Shown in pieces: positions 1 to 7,887 of a stretch of 16,622 bases of DNA (position 1 is the first letter of the stretch; each line of letters starts with the position of its first letter). Location: positions 1 to 16,622 of the forward strand of contig PFSC01000179.1 in the NCBI GenBank assembly GCA_002788865.1. The letters run 5' to 3'. Under the pieces are notes generated by a model. The model was given only the letters and a program-made list of their open reading frames with translations. It was not told the origin of the DNA and ran no database searches. Both the position numbers and the translations under genes were made by a program. This stretch comes from Candidatus Roizmanbacteria bacterium CG_4_9_14_0_2_um_filter_39_13 (GTDB taxonomy: Bacteria > Patescibacteriota > Microgenomatia > UBA1406 > GWC2-37-13).

Positions 1-38
1 TATGATACAGTTTTGTCAAAGACCGTGAACTCTTACTA
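1..38 (+). repeat. Left arm of 38-bp inverted repeat
   Basis: The first 38 bases of the window are the reverse complement of 561-598 with two mismatches (36/38). The arm lies about 50 bp before the first gene, and its partner starts 10 bp after the second gene stops, so the pair brackets the two small membrane-protein genes. The repeat begins at base 1 of the window, so its true left limit is unknown. It could be the terminal repeat of a small non-autonomous element, a duplicated regulatory region, or an assembly effect at a contig edge. Confidence 0.75.
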
Positions 39-51
39 TATTTCGTATTTG

Positions 52-80
52 TTTCTCTTCAATAGTGATTCGTGTATAAT
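52..80 (+). promoter_or_regulatory. Probable promoter, consensus -10 box, leaderless layout
   Basis: A perfect TATAAT lies at 75-80. The hexamer 17 bp upstream (52-57, TTTCTC) is a poor -35. Transcription would be expected to start about seven bases after the -10 box, at 87-88, which is the ATG of the first gene. The mRNA would therefore have essentially no 5' leader. The upstream block at 14-36 also occurs before the rpoB promoter, at the same distance from its -10 box. Confidence 0.55.
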
Positions 81-87
81 GTTTTTT

Positions 88-354
88 ATGGACACAATTG
101 GAATACTTCTCCTTATCGTTCTGGTTATCTCTACACTTTTCCTGACTGTCGTTGGAATTCAACTTGCGCTTGTTCTCTTTGAGGTTCGACGTGCAATCAG
201 CAATATTAACAAAATAATCAAAGGCTTCGACACAATTGGTGTTGGACTCAAGCATGGTATTGGAGAAGCGACCGGTTTTATTAATGGCTTCAAGACAGTA
301 TTAAAAGTGATTGATCTTTACAAAGATACAAAAAATGAAAAGTCAAAAAAATGA
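88..354 (+). CDS. Small membrane protein, DUF948-like
   Basis: The product is 88 residues from ATG 88. One strongly hydrophobic segment lies near the N-terminus (about residues 3-25). A polar, probably helical region follows, with regularly spaced Ile/Asn/Lys and Gly residues, and the end is Lys-rich. This resembles the DUF948/YtxG type of small envelope-associated protein (membrane anchor plus amphipathic helix), but the match is by general pattern only. I chose ATG 88 because the in-frame ATG at 79 overlaps the TATAAT box and the TTG at 13 lies inside the inverted repeat. The 3' end overlaps the next gene by 20 nt, so the two are surely co-transcribed. No catalytic motif is visible and the function is unknown. 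Confidence 0.65.
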   Translation: MDTIGILLLIVLVISTLFLTVVGIQLALVLFEVRRAISNINKIIKGFDTIGVGLKHGIGEATGFINGFKTVLKVIDLYKDTKNEKSKK

Positions 355-550
355 TTCTCATACATTTTGGTCTGGCTATGCACTCGGAATGCTCGGCGGG
401 TCTTTGCTCATTTATGCTTTTGCAACAAAGAAAGGAAGAGATACAATTGGGAAGATTTTGGAGCATACTGACACTGTAGAAAACAATATCGAAGATATTC
501 TTGAGCTCATTCAAAAAAAATTCTCGCCTCTAAAAACTTCTGCCAAATAA
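335..550 (+). CDS. YtxH-like small membrane protein
   Basis: The product is 71 residues from ATG 335. A Gly-rich hydrophobic segment (about residues 14-31, with GYALGMLGG at its start) is followed by a KKGRD basic patch and an amphipathic helix to the end. This is the layout of YtxH-domain proteins (a glycine-rich helix, then a lysine/glycine turn, then a helix). The start overlaps the preceding gene by 20 nt in another frame, and a longer TTG start at 311 is possible but unneeded. DUF948-like and YtxH-like genes are often neighbours in bacteria (YtxG/YtxH in Bacillus), which supports both calls. The biochemical role is not known. Confidence 0.65.
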   Translation: MKSQKNDSHTFWSGYALGMLGGSLLIYAFATKKGRDTIGKILEHTDTVENNIEDILELIQKKFSPLKTSAK

Positions 551-560
551 GAAACTGCTT

Positions 561-598
561 TAGTAAGAGTTCACACTCTTTGACAAAACTGTATCATA
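561..598 (-). repeat. Right arm of 38-bp inverted repeat
   Basis: This is the partner of 1-38, in reverse complement, with 36 of 38 positions identical; the two differences are adjacent, near the middle. It starts 10 bp after the stop of the YtxH-like gene. On the + strand it carries TTGACA at 580-585, but no convincing -10 box follows at 16-18 bp, so I do not call a promoter here. Confidence 0.75.
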
Positions 599-618
599 AT
601 ATATCAATTATTATTTTG

Positions 619-711
619 TGTCATCCCCGACCTGATCCCCGTTTTCACGGGGACGGATCCAGATTGTTGAAATAGTCTGGAGAATGGATTCCCGCCTTCG
701 CGGGAATGACA
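619..711. repeat. 93-bp palindromic repeat element, dRS3/MITE-like
   Basis: The termini TGTCATCCCCG and CGGGAATGACA are imperfect inverted repeats. Inside are three hairpins: CCCCG/CGGGG (637-641 with 648-652), CCAGA/TCTGG (659-663 with 676-680), and an 8-bp stem with a CTTC loop at 688-707. The last hairpin has the form ATTCCC-N8-GGGAAT, the pattern of the neisserial dRS3 repeat. Elements of this shape are dispersed intergenic repeats in many bacteria, and this is probably a non-autonomous, cloverleaf-folding one. It is more GC-rich than its surroundings and contains no gene. Confidence 0.75.
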
Positions 712-716
712 ACATG

Positions 717-741
717 TGTCAAGAAGAGTGAACTTTTACCT
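717..741 (+). repeat. Degenerate third copy of the inverted-repeat core
   Basis: The stretch matches about 18 of 26 positions of 13-38 in the same orientation, including TGTCAA and GTGAACT. Relative to 561-598 it is inverted, so these two copies flank the 93-bp palindromic element. Its GTGAAC lies exactly 50 bp before the rpoB -10 box, and the copy at 25-30 lies 50 bp before its TATAAT. Whether it is a regulator site or decayed repeat sequence cannot be told from one window. Confidence 0.4.
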
Positions 742-754
742 GCTTTACATTATA

Positions 755-783
755 TTGACTTTTCGACAAACGTATAGTATATT
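755..783 (+). promoter_or_regulatory. Sigma70-type promoter of the rpoB operon
   Basis: TTGACT (755-760) and TATATT (778-783) are separated by exactly 17 bp, each one mismatch from consensus. The predicted transcription start is near 790, which leaves a leader of about 60 nt before the rpoB ATG at 851. This is the best promoter in the window and suits an operon that must be strongly expressed. Confidence 0.7.
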
Positions 784-787
784 TATC

Positions 788-818
788 AGATTCCCCTGAA
801 AATCTAGGGATTTTTTTT
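788..818 (+). promoter_or_regulatory. Weak hairpin plus T8 tract in the rpoB leader
   Basis: CCCT (794-797) can pair with AGGG (806-809), followed directly by A and eight T residues (811-818). A competing stem AGATT (788-792) with AATCT (801-805) shares part of the sequence. The arrangement resembles an attenuator or a weak intrinsic terminator just after the predicted start site. The stems are only 4-5 bp, so it may be nothing more than an AT-rich leader. Confidence 0.25.
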
Positions 819-850
819 ATTTGTTAAAAACTTCAACCATAATTACCGAA

Positions 851-3800
851 ATGGCATCAAAATCAAACTCTCTAACCGACTCTAAAAAAATTCTTCTGGG
901 AACAGAGGAAACATATATAAAAGATTTTGATCTAATCGCGGTACAAAAAGACTCCTGGAAACGATTCCTCGAATCTGAACTCAAAGATACCGTTCAAGAA
1001 TTTTTCCCTATTGAAGACTATACAGGGAAAAAACTCACACTTCATTTTGAAGATTTGATTTTTGGCGAAACACAACACGATCTCGACCTCTGTCTCCGAA
1101 AAAAACTCACCTATGATCAACCTATCTATCTTCGACTGACCATAGAAAACAAAAAAACAGGACAGAAAAAAACACAGGACGTGTACTTTTTCAACCTTCC
1201 AGTCATGACCGATCGCGGAACATTTATCATCAATGGAATAGAACGTGCAATCATCAGCCAAATCGCAAGATCACCTGGCGTGTACTTTACCGCAGAAATT
1301 GATAAAAATACTGGAATAACTTTATACAATTCTGAAATTCGACCATATATTGGATCTTGGATTGATGTAAGTATTAACAAATACGGAATTATCGAGATTA
1401 AGATCAATAAACGTAGAAAGATGATTGCATCAGTCTTCTTAAAGTTGTTTGATGGTGAAAATAATACTCAGCTCATGAGTCATTTCAGTGATCTTGATAA
1501 AGAATTGATAGAAAAATATATTGCTCCTACACTTAAAAAGGACAAAACATCCACAAAAGATGAGGCAGTTCTTGAATTTTATCGAAAAGTAAAACCTGGA
1601 GAACCACTCGTTCTTGAAAATGCGTACAAAACTCTCAATACTCTCTTTTTTGATCCAAAGCGCTACTCTATGAGTCGTATTGGAAGATATAAAATAAATA
1701 AGAAACTTGGATTAAAAATCCCAAACACTCCTGAAAATTATCTTCTTCAGAAAGAGGATATGATCCAGGGATTGAAACATCTCGTAAATCTCACTAAAGG
1801 AAACGGAAATTTTGATGATATTGACCACTTAGGAAACCGTCGACTTCGCACAGTTGGAGAGCTTATTGGAATGTACGGTATTCGTGCAGGAATGATCCGA
1901 GTAGAAAAAGAAGTGAAAGAGCGAATGAGCTTGATCACGAGCGACGTGAATCCAACACCTGCACAAGTACTCAACAACAAACCACTGATTGCCACGATCA
2001 ATATCTTTTATAAGACAAATCAACTTTCTACAATCATTGACCAAACCAATCCTTTGTCAGAACTTGACAACCTTCGACGTATCACTGTCGGTGGACCAGG
2101 CGGTATTGAAAAACAGCGCGCATCATTTTCTATCCGAGATATTTCATCGTCTCAATATGGAAGAATCGACCCAATTCGATCTCCAGAAGGACCAAATATT
2201 GGAGTCGTGACATATATGGCTATGTATGGCCGAGTAAATGATTATGGTTTTCTAGAAGCTCCGTATAAAAAATTAATCAAAGAAAAAAAAGGAAATAAAA
2301 CATTGGTAAAAATTTCCGATACAATCGACTACCTCCAGGCTGACGATGAAGAGTCTTTTTATATCACTTCTCCGCAATCCAATCTAGATAGTAACGGGTA
2401 TTTTACAGAGACACATGTGGTCGCTCGCCATAAAGGCGAAATGATAGAAGTCCCAATTGACAAGCTTGATTATATCGATGTTAGTCCTCGCTCAGCTATT
2501 GGACTTTCTGCAGCTATGATTCCTTTCCTTCAAAATGATGACGCGAGTCGTGCGCTTATGGGAAGTCATATGCAATGTCAGGCCGTTCCACTCATCCGAC
2601 CTCAGGCACCACGTGTTGGAACTGGTATGGAAGAAGTCATATCCTCTGAACTTGGACGAACAATACTTGCACCAGAAGATGGAACTATCGAGTATGTCGA
2701 TGGATCAAAAGTTACATTCAAAGGAAAAAGTGGAAAAAAATCAGTATATAATCTCAACAGATTTGAACGAACAAATAAAAATGTGATATTTGACCAGAAG
2801 CCACGAGTCGAACCAAATCAAAAAATGAAAAAGGGTGATTTGATAGTCGATGGACCTGCCTCAGAAAATGGACAACTTGGCCTTGGACAAAATCTTGTCA
2901 TCGCATACACATCCCTTGAGGGACTTGGATATGAAGATGGATTCGTGATTTCCGAAAGACTCCTGAAAGAGGATATATTTACTTCTATAACAAGCGAGGA
3001 GTTTGTTGCAGATGTAGTTGATACAAAACTTGGACTTGAAGAGCTAACTCGAGACCTCCCCAATGTTCGTGAAGAAATACTTCAGAACCTGGATAATGAA
3101 GGTTTTGTTGTAAATGGAACTAAAGTAAAAGGCGGAGACATATTGATCGGAAAAGTAGCTCCAAAAGGTGAACGCGAACTAACCGCTGAAGAAAGACTTC
3201 TTCGAGCGATATTTGGAGAAAAAGCAAAAGACGTCAAAGACACATCGCTTCGCATGCCATACGGTGACCGAGGTACTGTGGTAAGTATTGATATTATCGA
3301 TTCCAAAAAAGATCCAAACGAACTTGAACCAAGTATATTAAAGCGCATCCTCGTACACACAGCTCAACTTCGAAAAGTTACTGTGGGAGATAAGCTTGCA
3401 GGTCGTCATGGAAACAAAGGTGTTATTTCTCGAATACTTCCCGAATATGACATGCCTTATCTTGAAGATGGAACTCCAGTAGATATCATAATCTCACCTC
3501 TTTCCATTCTCGCACGTATGAATCTCGGACAGCTCTTTGAGACCATTCTTGGATGGATTGCTCGCGAAAATGACAGCTATATATCCGTTCCAGTTTTCGA
3601 AAAAATTAAAGAAGATTTTATTTTTAGTGAAATGGAAAAACTTGGGCTTCCAAAAGACGGCAAGAGAACTCTGTATGATGGAAAAACAGGAAAAGCGTTT
3701 GAACGACCAGTACTTGTTGGGGTCGGATATATTCTGAAGCTGATCCACATGATCGAAGACAAGTTTCATGCTCGATCAGTCGGACCATACTCACTCGTGA

Positions 3801-4063
3801 CTCAGCAGCCACTTGGTGGAAAGTCACAAATGGGAGGACAACGTTTCGGAGAGATGGAAGTCTGGGCACTTGAAGCACATCGCGTTCCACATACACTTCA
3901 AGAAATGCTCACCATAAAAAGTGACGACGTCCGTGGACGACAAAAATCTTTTGAAGCAATTATTAAAGGTCTCGACATCCCACAATCAAGCGTACCTGAG
4001 TCTTTCAATGTATTGATAAAAGAACTCAATGCTCTTGGATTATCAATTGATTATATTTCTTAA
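851..4063 (+). CDS. rpoB: DNA-directed RNA polymerase subunit beta
   Basis: This is the catalytic beta subunit of RNA polymerase. From ATG 851 it has 1070 residues, shorter than E. coli beta (1342) and close to compact bacterial forms. Family signatures in order: NPLSEL and RRITVGGPGG in the rifampicin-pocket region (about residues 394-418), the SPEGPNIG fork-loop segment, GRHGNKGVIS with the conserved lysine and histidine of the active-site lobe, and the C-terminal GGQRFGEMEVWALEAHRVPH plus PESFNVL. The usual NPLGVPSRMN motif reads SPLSILARMN here. The pocket carries substitutions at residues that contact rifampicin in E. coli (see findings). A TTG at 821 could add ten residues, but ATG 851 fits the family better. 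There is no Shine-Dalgarno motif. rpoC starts 8 nt after the stop, so the two are co-transcribed. Confidence 0.98.
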   Translation: MASKSNSLTDSKKILLGTEETYIKDFDLIAVQKDSWKRFLESELKDTVQEFFPIEDYTGKKLTLHFEDLIFGETQHDLDLCLRKKLTYDQPIYLRLTIENKKTGQKKTQDVYFFNLPVMTDRGTFIINGIERAIISQIARSPGVYFTAEIDKNTGITLYNSEIRPYIGSWIDVSINKYGIIEIKINKRRKMIASVFLKLFDGENNTQLMSHFSDLDKELIEKYIAPTLKKDKTSTKDEAVLEFYRKVKPGEPLVLENAYKTLNTLFFDPKRYSMSRIGRYKINKKLGLKIPNTPENYLLQKEDMIQGLKHLVNLTKGNGNFDDIDHLGNRRLRTVGELIGMYGIRAGMIRVEKEVKERMSLITSDVNPTPAQVLNNKPLIATINIFYKTNQLSTIIDQTNPLSELDNLRRITVGGPGGIEKQRASFSIRDISSSQYGRIDPIRSPEGPNIGVVTYMAMYGRVNDYGFLEAPYKKLIKEKKGNKTLVKISDTIDYLQADDEESFYITSPQSNLDSNGYFTETHVVARHKGEMIEVPIDKLDYIDVSPRSAIGLSAAMIPFLQNDDASRALMGSHMQCQAVPLIRPQAPRVGTGMEEVISSELGRTILAPEDGTIEYVDGSKVTFKGKSGKKSVYNLNRFERTNKNVIFDQKPRVEPNQKMKKGDLIVDGPASENGQLGLGQNLVIAYTSLEGLGYEDGFVISERLLKEDIFTSITSEEFVADVVDTKLGLEELTRDLPNVREEILQNLDNEGFVVNGTKVKGGDILIGKVAPKGERELTAEERLLRAIFGEKAKDVKDTSLRMPYGDRGTVVSIDIIDSKKDPNELEPSILKRILVHTAQLRKVTVGDKLAGRHGNKGVISRILPEYDMPYLEDGTPVDIIISPLSILARMNLGQLFETILGWIARENDSYISVPVFEKIKEDFIFSEMEKLGLPKDGKRTLYDGKTGKAFERPVLVGVGYILKLIHMIEDKFHARSVGPYSLVTQQPLGGKSQMGGQRFGEMEVWALEAHRVPHTLQEMLTIKSDDVRGRQKSFEAIIKGLDIPQSSVPESFNVLIKELNALGLSIDYIS

Positions 4064-4071
4064 ATTTTTCT

Positions 4072-7000
4072 ATGGACGACACCCAAATGCTCGACTTTTC
4101 GGGACTCAGAATCAGACTCGCATCACCAGCTGATATTCTCGGATGGTCTCATGGAGAAATAACAAAACCAGAAACCATAAATTATCGTACCTTCCGTCCA
4201 GAAAAAGATGGATTGTTTGACGAGCGTATCTTTGGACCTACAAAAGATTACGAATGTTACTGCGGAAAATATAAACGAATTCGATATAAAGGAATTGTCT
4301 GCGATAGATGTGGCGTAGAAGTCACCTCATCTGTGGTTCGAAGAGAACGAATGGGACACATCAAACTTGCAACTCCAATTGCCCATATTTGGTACTTCAA
4401 AGGAGCATCTTCTCCTCTGAGTATTATCCTCAATATTCCCACACAAACATTGGAAAGAATTGTGTATTATGCCCTCTTTTTGGTAACAGATGTTGATATT
4501 GAGCGCCAAAAAGAAGTCACAATAGAACTTGAAAAACTTCGAGACCAAGAAGTAGCAAAACAAGAAGAATGGTACGAAATTGAAAAAAGTAAATTAAAGA
4601 AGACGTATGAAAAAGAGAAAAAGTCTCTTGAGAAAAAAATATCAAATGAAGAACAGCGCGAAATCACTCAACAAGAAGTCGATTTGAAAAAGCGCGGAGC
4701 ATTTAGAAAACTATCCGACCGCTTTGTAGATCGTAAATCAAAATACGTAGCGATGTATGACAGACTTATCAAAGTCGTCAAATCTCTCCAGCCAATGGAT
4801 ACGTTTGAAGAAGAAGACTACTTATTTTTGAAAGATTATGAACTTCACGATTTTGTAGAGGTAGGTATGGGTGCTGAGGTACTCCAAGAACTCCTTTCTC
4901 AACAAAATTTAAATGAACTTATTTCAGAAACAATGAGTGACCTTTCAAAAACTCGAGGAGAAAAGCGAAGTAAACTTCTCAAGAAAGTACGAATCATTGA
5001 ATCCTTTATCAGAAGTAAAATTTCTCCAGAATGGATGATGATATCTGTTTTGCCGGTCATCCCTCCAGATCTTCGACCAGTCGTTCAGCTTCCAGGTGGA
5101 AAATTTGCAACATCAGATTTGAATGACCTGTATCGTCGCGTCATAAATAGAAATATTAGATTAAATCAGCTTATTGAACTTGGAGCGCCAGAAATCATCT
5201 TGAGAAATGAAAAACGAATGCTTCAGGAATCCGTAGATTCACTTCTTGATCTTCAGAAATCAAGAGGAAGAGCTCAAACCAGGCGTTCTGCAAAAGTACT
5301 CAAATCACTCTCTGATGTGCTGAAGGGAAAACAAGGTCGATTTCGACAGAATCTTCTCGGAAAACGCGTAGATTACTCTGGTCGATCAACAATTATTGTC
5401 GGCCCAGATCTTCGAATTGATCAGTGCGGAATTCCAAAAGAGATGGCACTTGAACTATTCAAACCATATCTTTTGCATGAAATTATCATACGGGGCCTTG
5501 CACCAAACATAAAAAGTGCAAAAAATTATCTTGAGGAAAGGACGCCAGAAATCTATGATATTCTTGAAGAAATCACAAAAGATCATCCAGTTCTTCTCAA
5601 TAGAGCGCCAACACTTCACAAGCTATCGATTCTTGGATTTTATCCCATACTCACCGATGACAATGCGATAAAATTGCATCCAACAGTATGTTCTGGATAC
5701 AATGCCGACTTCGATGGAGACGCTATGGGAGTATTTGTCCCGCTGTCAGAGCAGGCAATCAATGAAGTGAAAACTCGAATGTTGCCATACCAAAATCTTT
5801 TGAAACCTGCAGACGGATCACCGATCGTGATCCCAAACAAAGAAATGGCACTCGGGGTATATTACCTCACAACGTTAGACAAACATGCAGAGCAAGATGT
5901 GCAGAAAATGAAAATTTTCTCAAACTCTAATGAGGCACTCAAGAACTATTATCTAGAAAAAGTGACATTACGACAGCCTATTCATGTACATATTAAGGGA
6001 ACAACCATCGTCACATCAGTAGGAAGAATCATGTTTAATGAAACACTTCCAGACGTAATTGAATATGTGAATACCGATATCACCGCTGGAGATATCAAAG
6101 ATCTTATAGTCGTCTCGATGACCCACCTCACTCAGGAAGAAGTCGGACAAGTGATTGATAAAATCAAAAGTCTTGGATTCTGGGGAGCAACCATGTCATG
6201 TGGGCTTTCTGTATCAATTTTTGACTGTAAAATCATTGAAGACAAAAATAAAATCATCGAAAAATCTGAAAAAGAAGCTGAAGGAATTCAAGAAAACTTT
6301 AATCAAGGACTTCTTACACTTGATGAAAAAAAGAGAATCACTAATAAGCTTTGGATTGATGTGACAGAAGATCTTGCAAATAAAACTTGGGATGAGATTG
6401 ACGATGAAAATCCAGTGAAAATCATCATTCGTTCAGGAGGTGCCCGTGCTTCACGAGAGCAACTCAAGCAACTTTCAGCAATGAAAGGACTCGTGGTTGA
6501 TCCTATGGGAAAAATTATCGACGTTCCTACAAAATCAAACTACCGTGAAGGACTCAATATTTTTGAGTACGTAATCTCTGCTCGAGGAGCTCGAAAGGGT
6601 CTCACCGACTCAGCGCTCAAAACCGCAGATGCAGGATACCTTACTCGCCGACTTCATGACGTAGCGCACGACATGATTATTAGAGAAAAAGATTGTGAAA
6701 CAGACAAAGGTCTTGAAATTACAGCTCAAGGAGAACGTGGAGATAAAATGCTACTTCGAATTGATGGAAGATATTCAGCAGAACCTATCATGAAGGGGAA
6801 GAAAATTCTTATTGAAACAGGTACATTGCTCCGAGCAGACGAGCTCAAATTGATTTCTGAAAATGAAATTGATCATGTGACTGTCAGATCCCCTCTCTTC
6901 TGTAGATCAAAGATCGGAATTTGTCAAAAGTGCTATGGAATAGATCTTTCGACTCAAGAAATTGCTGAGATCGGAGTACCAGCAGGAGTCGTTGCAGCAC

Positions 7001-7887
7001 AATCAATCGGAGAACCAGGAACACAGCTAACGATGCGTGTTCGACATTTTGGAGGTATTGTCATCTCAGACGTGACACAAGGATTACCACGTGTTGAAGA
7101 ACTTTTTGAAACACGAAATCCAAAAGTTGTTTCTCCAATCACAGAAATTGCAGGAAAAGTCTCGGTCATTGAAGATACCGAACTTGATATGTTTAAAGTC
7201 ACGGTTACACCAACAAACAATCAAGAAGAGGCCTCTGAATTCTCAATCCCAACGACTCAAAAACTCAAAGTTGCAGATGGTGATATGATCCCATCGGGGA
7301 CACCATTATCTGAAGGATACCTCAATATTCGAGATATTCTTAGCATTAAGGGTTTGCATTTTGCACAACAATATCTTTTGAATGAAGTACAAGATGTATA
7401 TGAATCTCAAGGAATCGGAATCCATGACAAACATTTTGAAGTAATCATTCGTAAGATGAGTGATAAAGTCGTGATTGATGATGAAGGTGATACCGCATTT
7501 ACAAATAATCAGGTTGTGTCTCGAGTTCGATTTGATGAAGAGAACAAAAAAACTCTTTCTGTTGGTGGAAAACCAGCAATCGGAAAGATCACCATATTTG
7601 GTATTACGCGCGCATCAATATATACAGACTCCTGGCTTTCTGCTGCATCTTTTGAACAGACAACAAGCGTTTTGAGCAAGGCCGCAATCCAAGGTCAAGT
7701 TGACAACTTGATAGGACTCAAAGAGAATGTTATAATTGGACGTTTAATTCCAGTAACAGAACCGTTAATAGATAAATATCAATTACAGTTTTCAAAGAAA
7801 TATGCCAACGATCAACCAGCTAGTGAGGAAGGGACGGTCACAGAAGACGCAGAAGTCGAGAGCGAAAGCACTCAAGAGCAACTTTAA
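4072..7887 (+). CDS. rpoC: DNA-directed RNA polymerase subunit beta'
   Basis: This is the catalytic beta' subunit, 1271 residues. The N-terminal zinc ribbon has C62, C64, C77 and C80. A long charged coiled-coil stretch (about residues 145-235) follows. The active-site loop NADFDGD is at 544-550, with its three Mg-binding aspartates intact. The bridge-helix region contains GARKGLTDSALKTADAGYLT. The second zinc site is C875, C944, C951 and C954. The trigger-loop region reads GEPGTQLTMRVRHFGG. The conserved core ends near RLIP (about residue 1226). The last 45 residues are a non-conserved acidic tail, and the last 28 codons with the stop overlap rpsL in another frame. It starts 8 nt after rpoB without a Shine-Dalgarno motif. 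Confidence 0.98.
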   Translation: MDDTQMLDFSGLRIRLASPADILGWSHGEITKPETINYRTFRPEKDGLFDERIFGPTKDYECYCGKYKRIRYKGIVCDRCGVEVTSSVVRRERMGHIKLATPIAHIWYFKGASSPLSIILNIPTQTLERIVYYALFLVTDVDIERQKEVTIELEKLRDQEVAKQEEWYEIEKSKLKKTYEKEKKSLEKKISNEEQREITQQEVDLKKRGAFRKLSDRFVDRKSKYVAMYDRLIKVVKSLQPMDTFEEEDYLFLKDYELHDFVEVGMGAEVLQELLSQQNLNELISETMSDLSKTRGEKRSKLLKKVRIIESFIRSKISPEWMMISVLPVIPPDLRPVVQLPGGKFATSDLNDLYRRVINRNIRLNQLIELGAPEIILRNEKRMLQESVDSLLDLQKSRGRAQTRRSAKVLKSLSDVLKGKQGRFRQNLLGKRVDYSGRSTIIVGPDLRIDQCGIPKEMALELFKPYLLHEIIIRGLAPNIKSAKNYLEERTPEIYDILEEITKDHPVLLNRAPTLHKLSILGFYPILTDDNAIKLHPTVCSGYNADFDGDAMGVFVPLSEQAINEVKTRMLPYQNLLKPADGSPIVIPNKEMALGVYYLTTLDKHAEQDVQKMKIFSNSNEALKNYYLEKVTLRQPIHVHIKGTTIVTSVGRIMFNETLPDVIEYVNTDITAGDIKDLIVVSMTHLTQEEVGQVIDKIKSLGFWGATMSCGLSVSIFDCKIIEDKNKIIEKSEKEAEGIQENFNQGLLTLDEKKRITNKLWIDVTEDLANKTWDEIDDENPVKIIIRSGGARASREQLKQLSAMKGLVVDPMGKIIDVPTKSNYREGLNIFEYVISARGARKGLTDSALKTADAGYLTRRLHDVAHDMIIREKDCETDKGLEITAQGERGDKMLLRIDGRYSAEPIMKGKKILIETGTLLRADELKLISENEIDHVTVRSPLFCRSKIGICQKCYGIDLSTQEIAEIGVPAGVVAAQSIGEPGTQLTMRVRHFGGIVISDVTQGLPRVEELFETRNPKVVSPITEIAGKVSVIEDTELDMFKVTVTPTNNQEEASEFSIPTTQKLKVADGDMIPSGTPLSEGYLNIRDILSIKGLHFAQQYLLNEVQDVYESQGIGIHDKHFEVIIRKMSDKVVIDDEGDTAFTNNQVVSRVRFDEENKKTLSVGGKPAIGKITIFGITRASIYTDSWLSAASFEQTTSVLSKAAIQGQVDNLIGLKENVIIGRLIPVTEPLIDKYQLQFSKKYANDQPASEEGTVTEDAEVESESTQEQL

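Noticed and set aside
580..608. TTGACA in the right repeat arm as a promoter
   Set aside because: No acceptable -10 hexamer lies 16-18 bp downstream; CATAAT is only 9 bp away.
821..850. TTG start of rpoB giving ten more residues
   Set aside because: The ATG at 851 is in frame and the extra residues have no family support.
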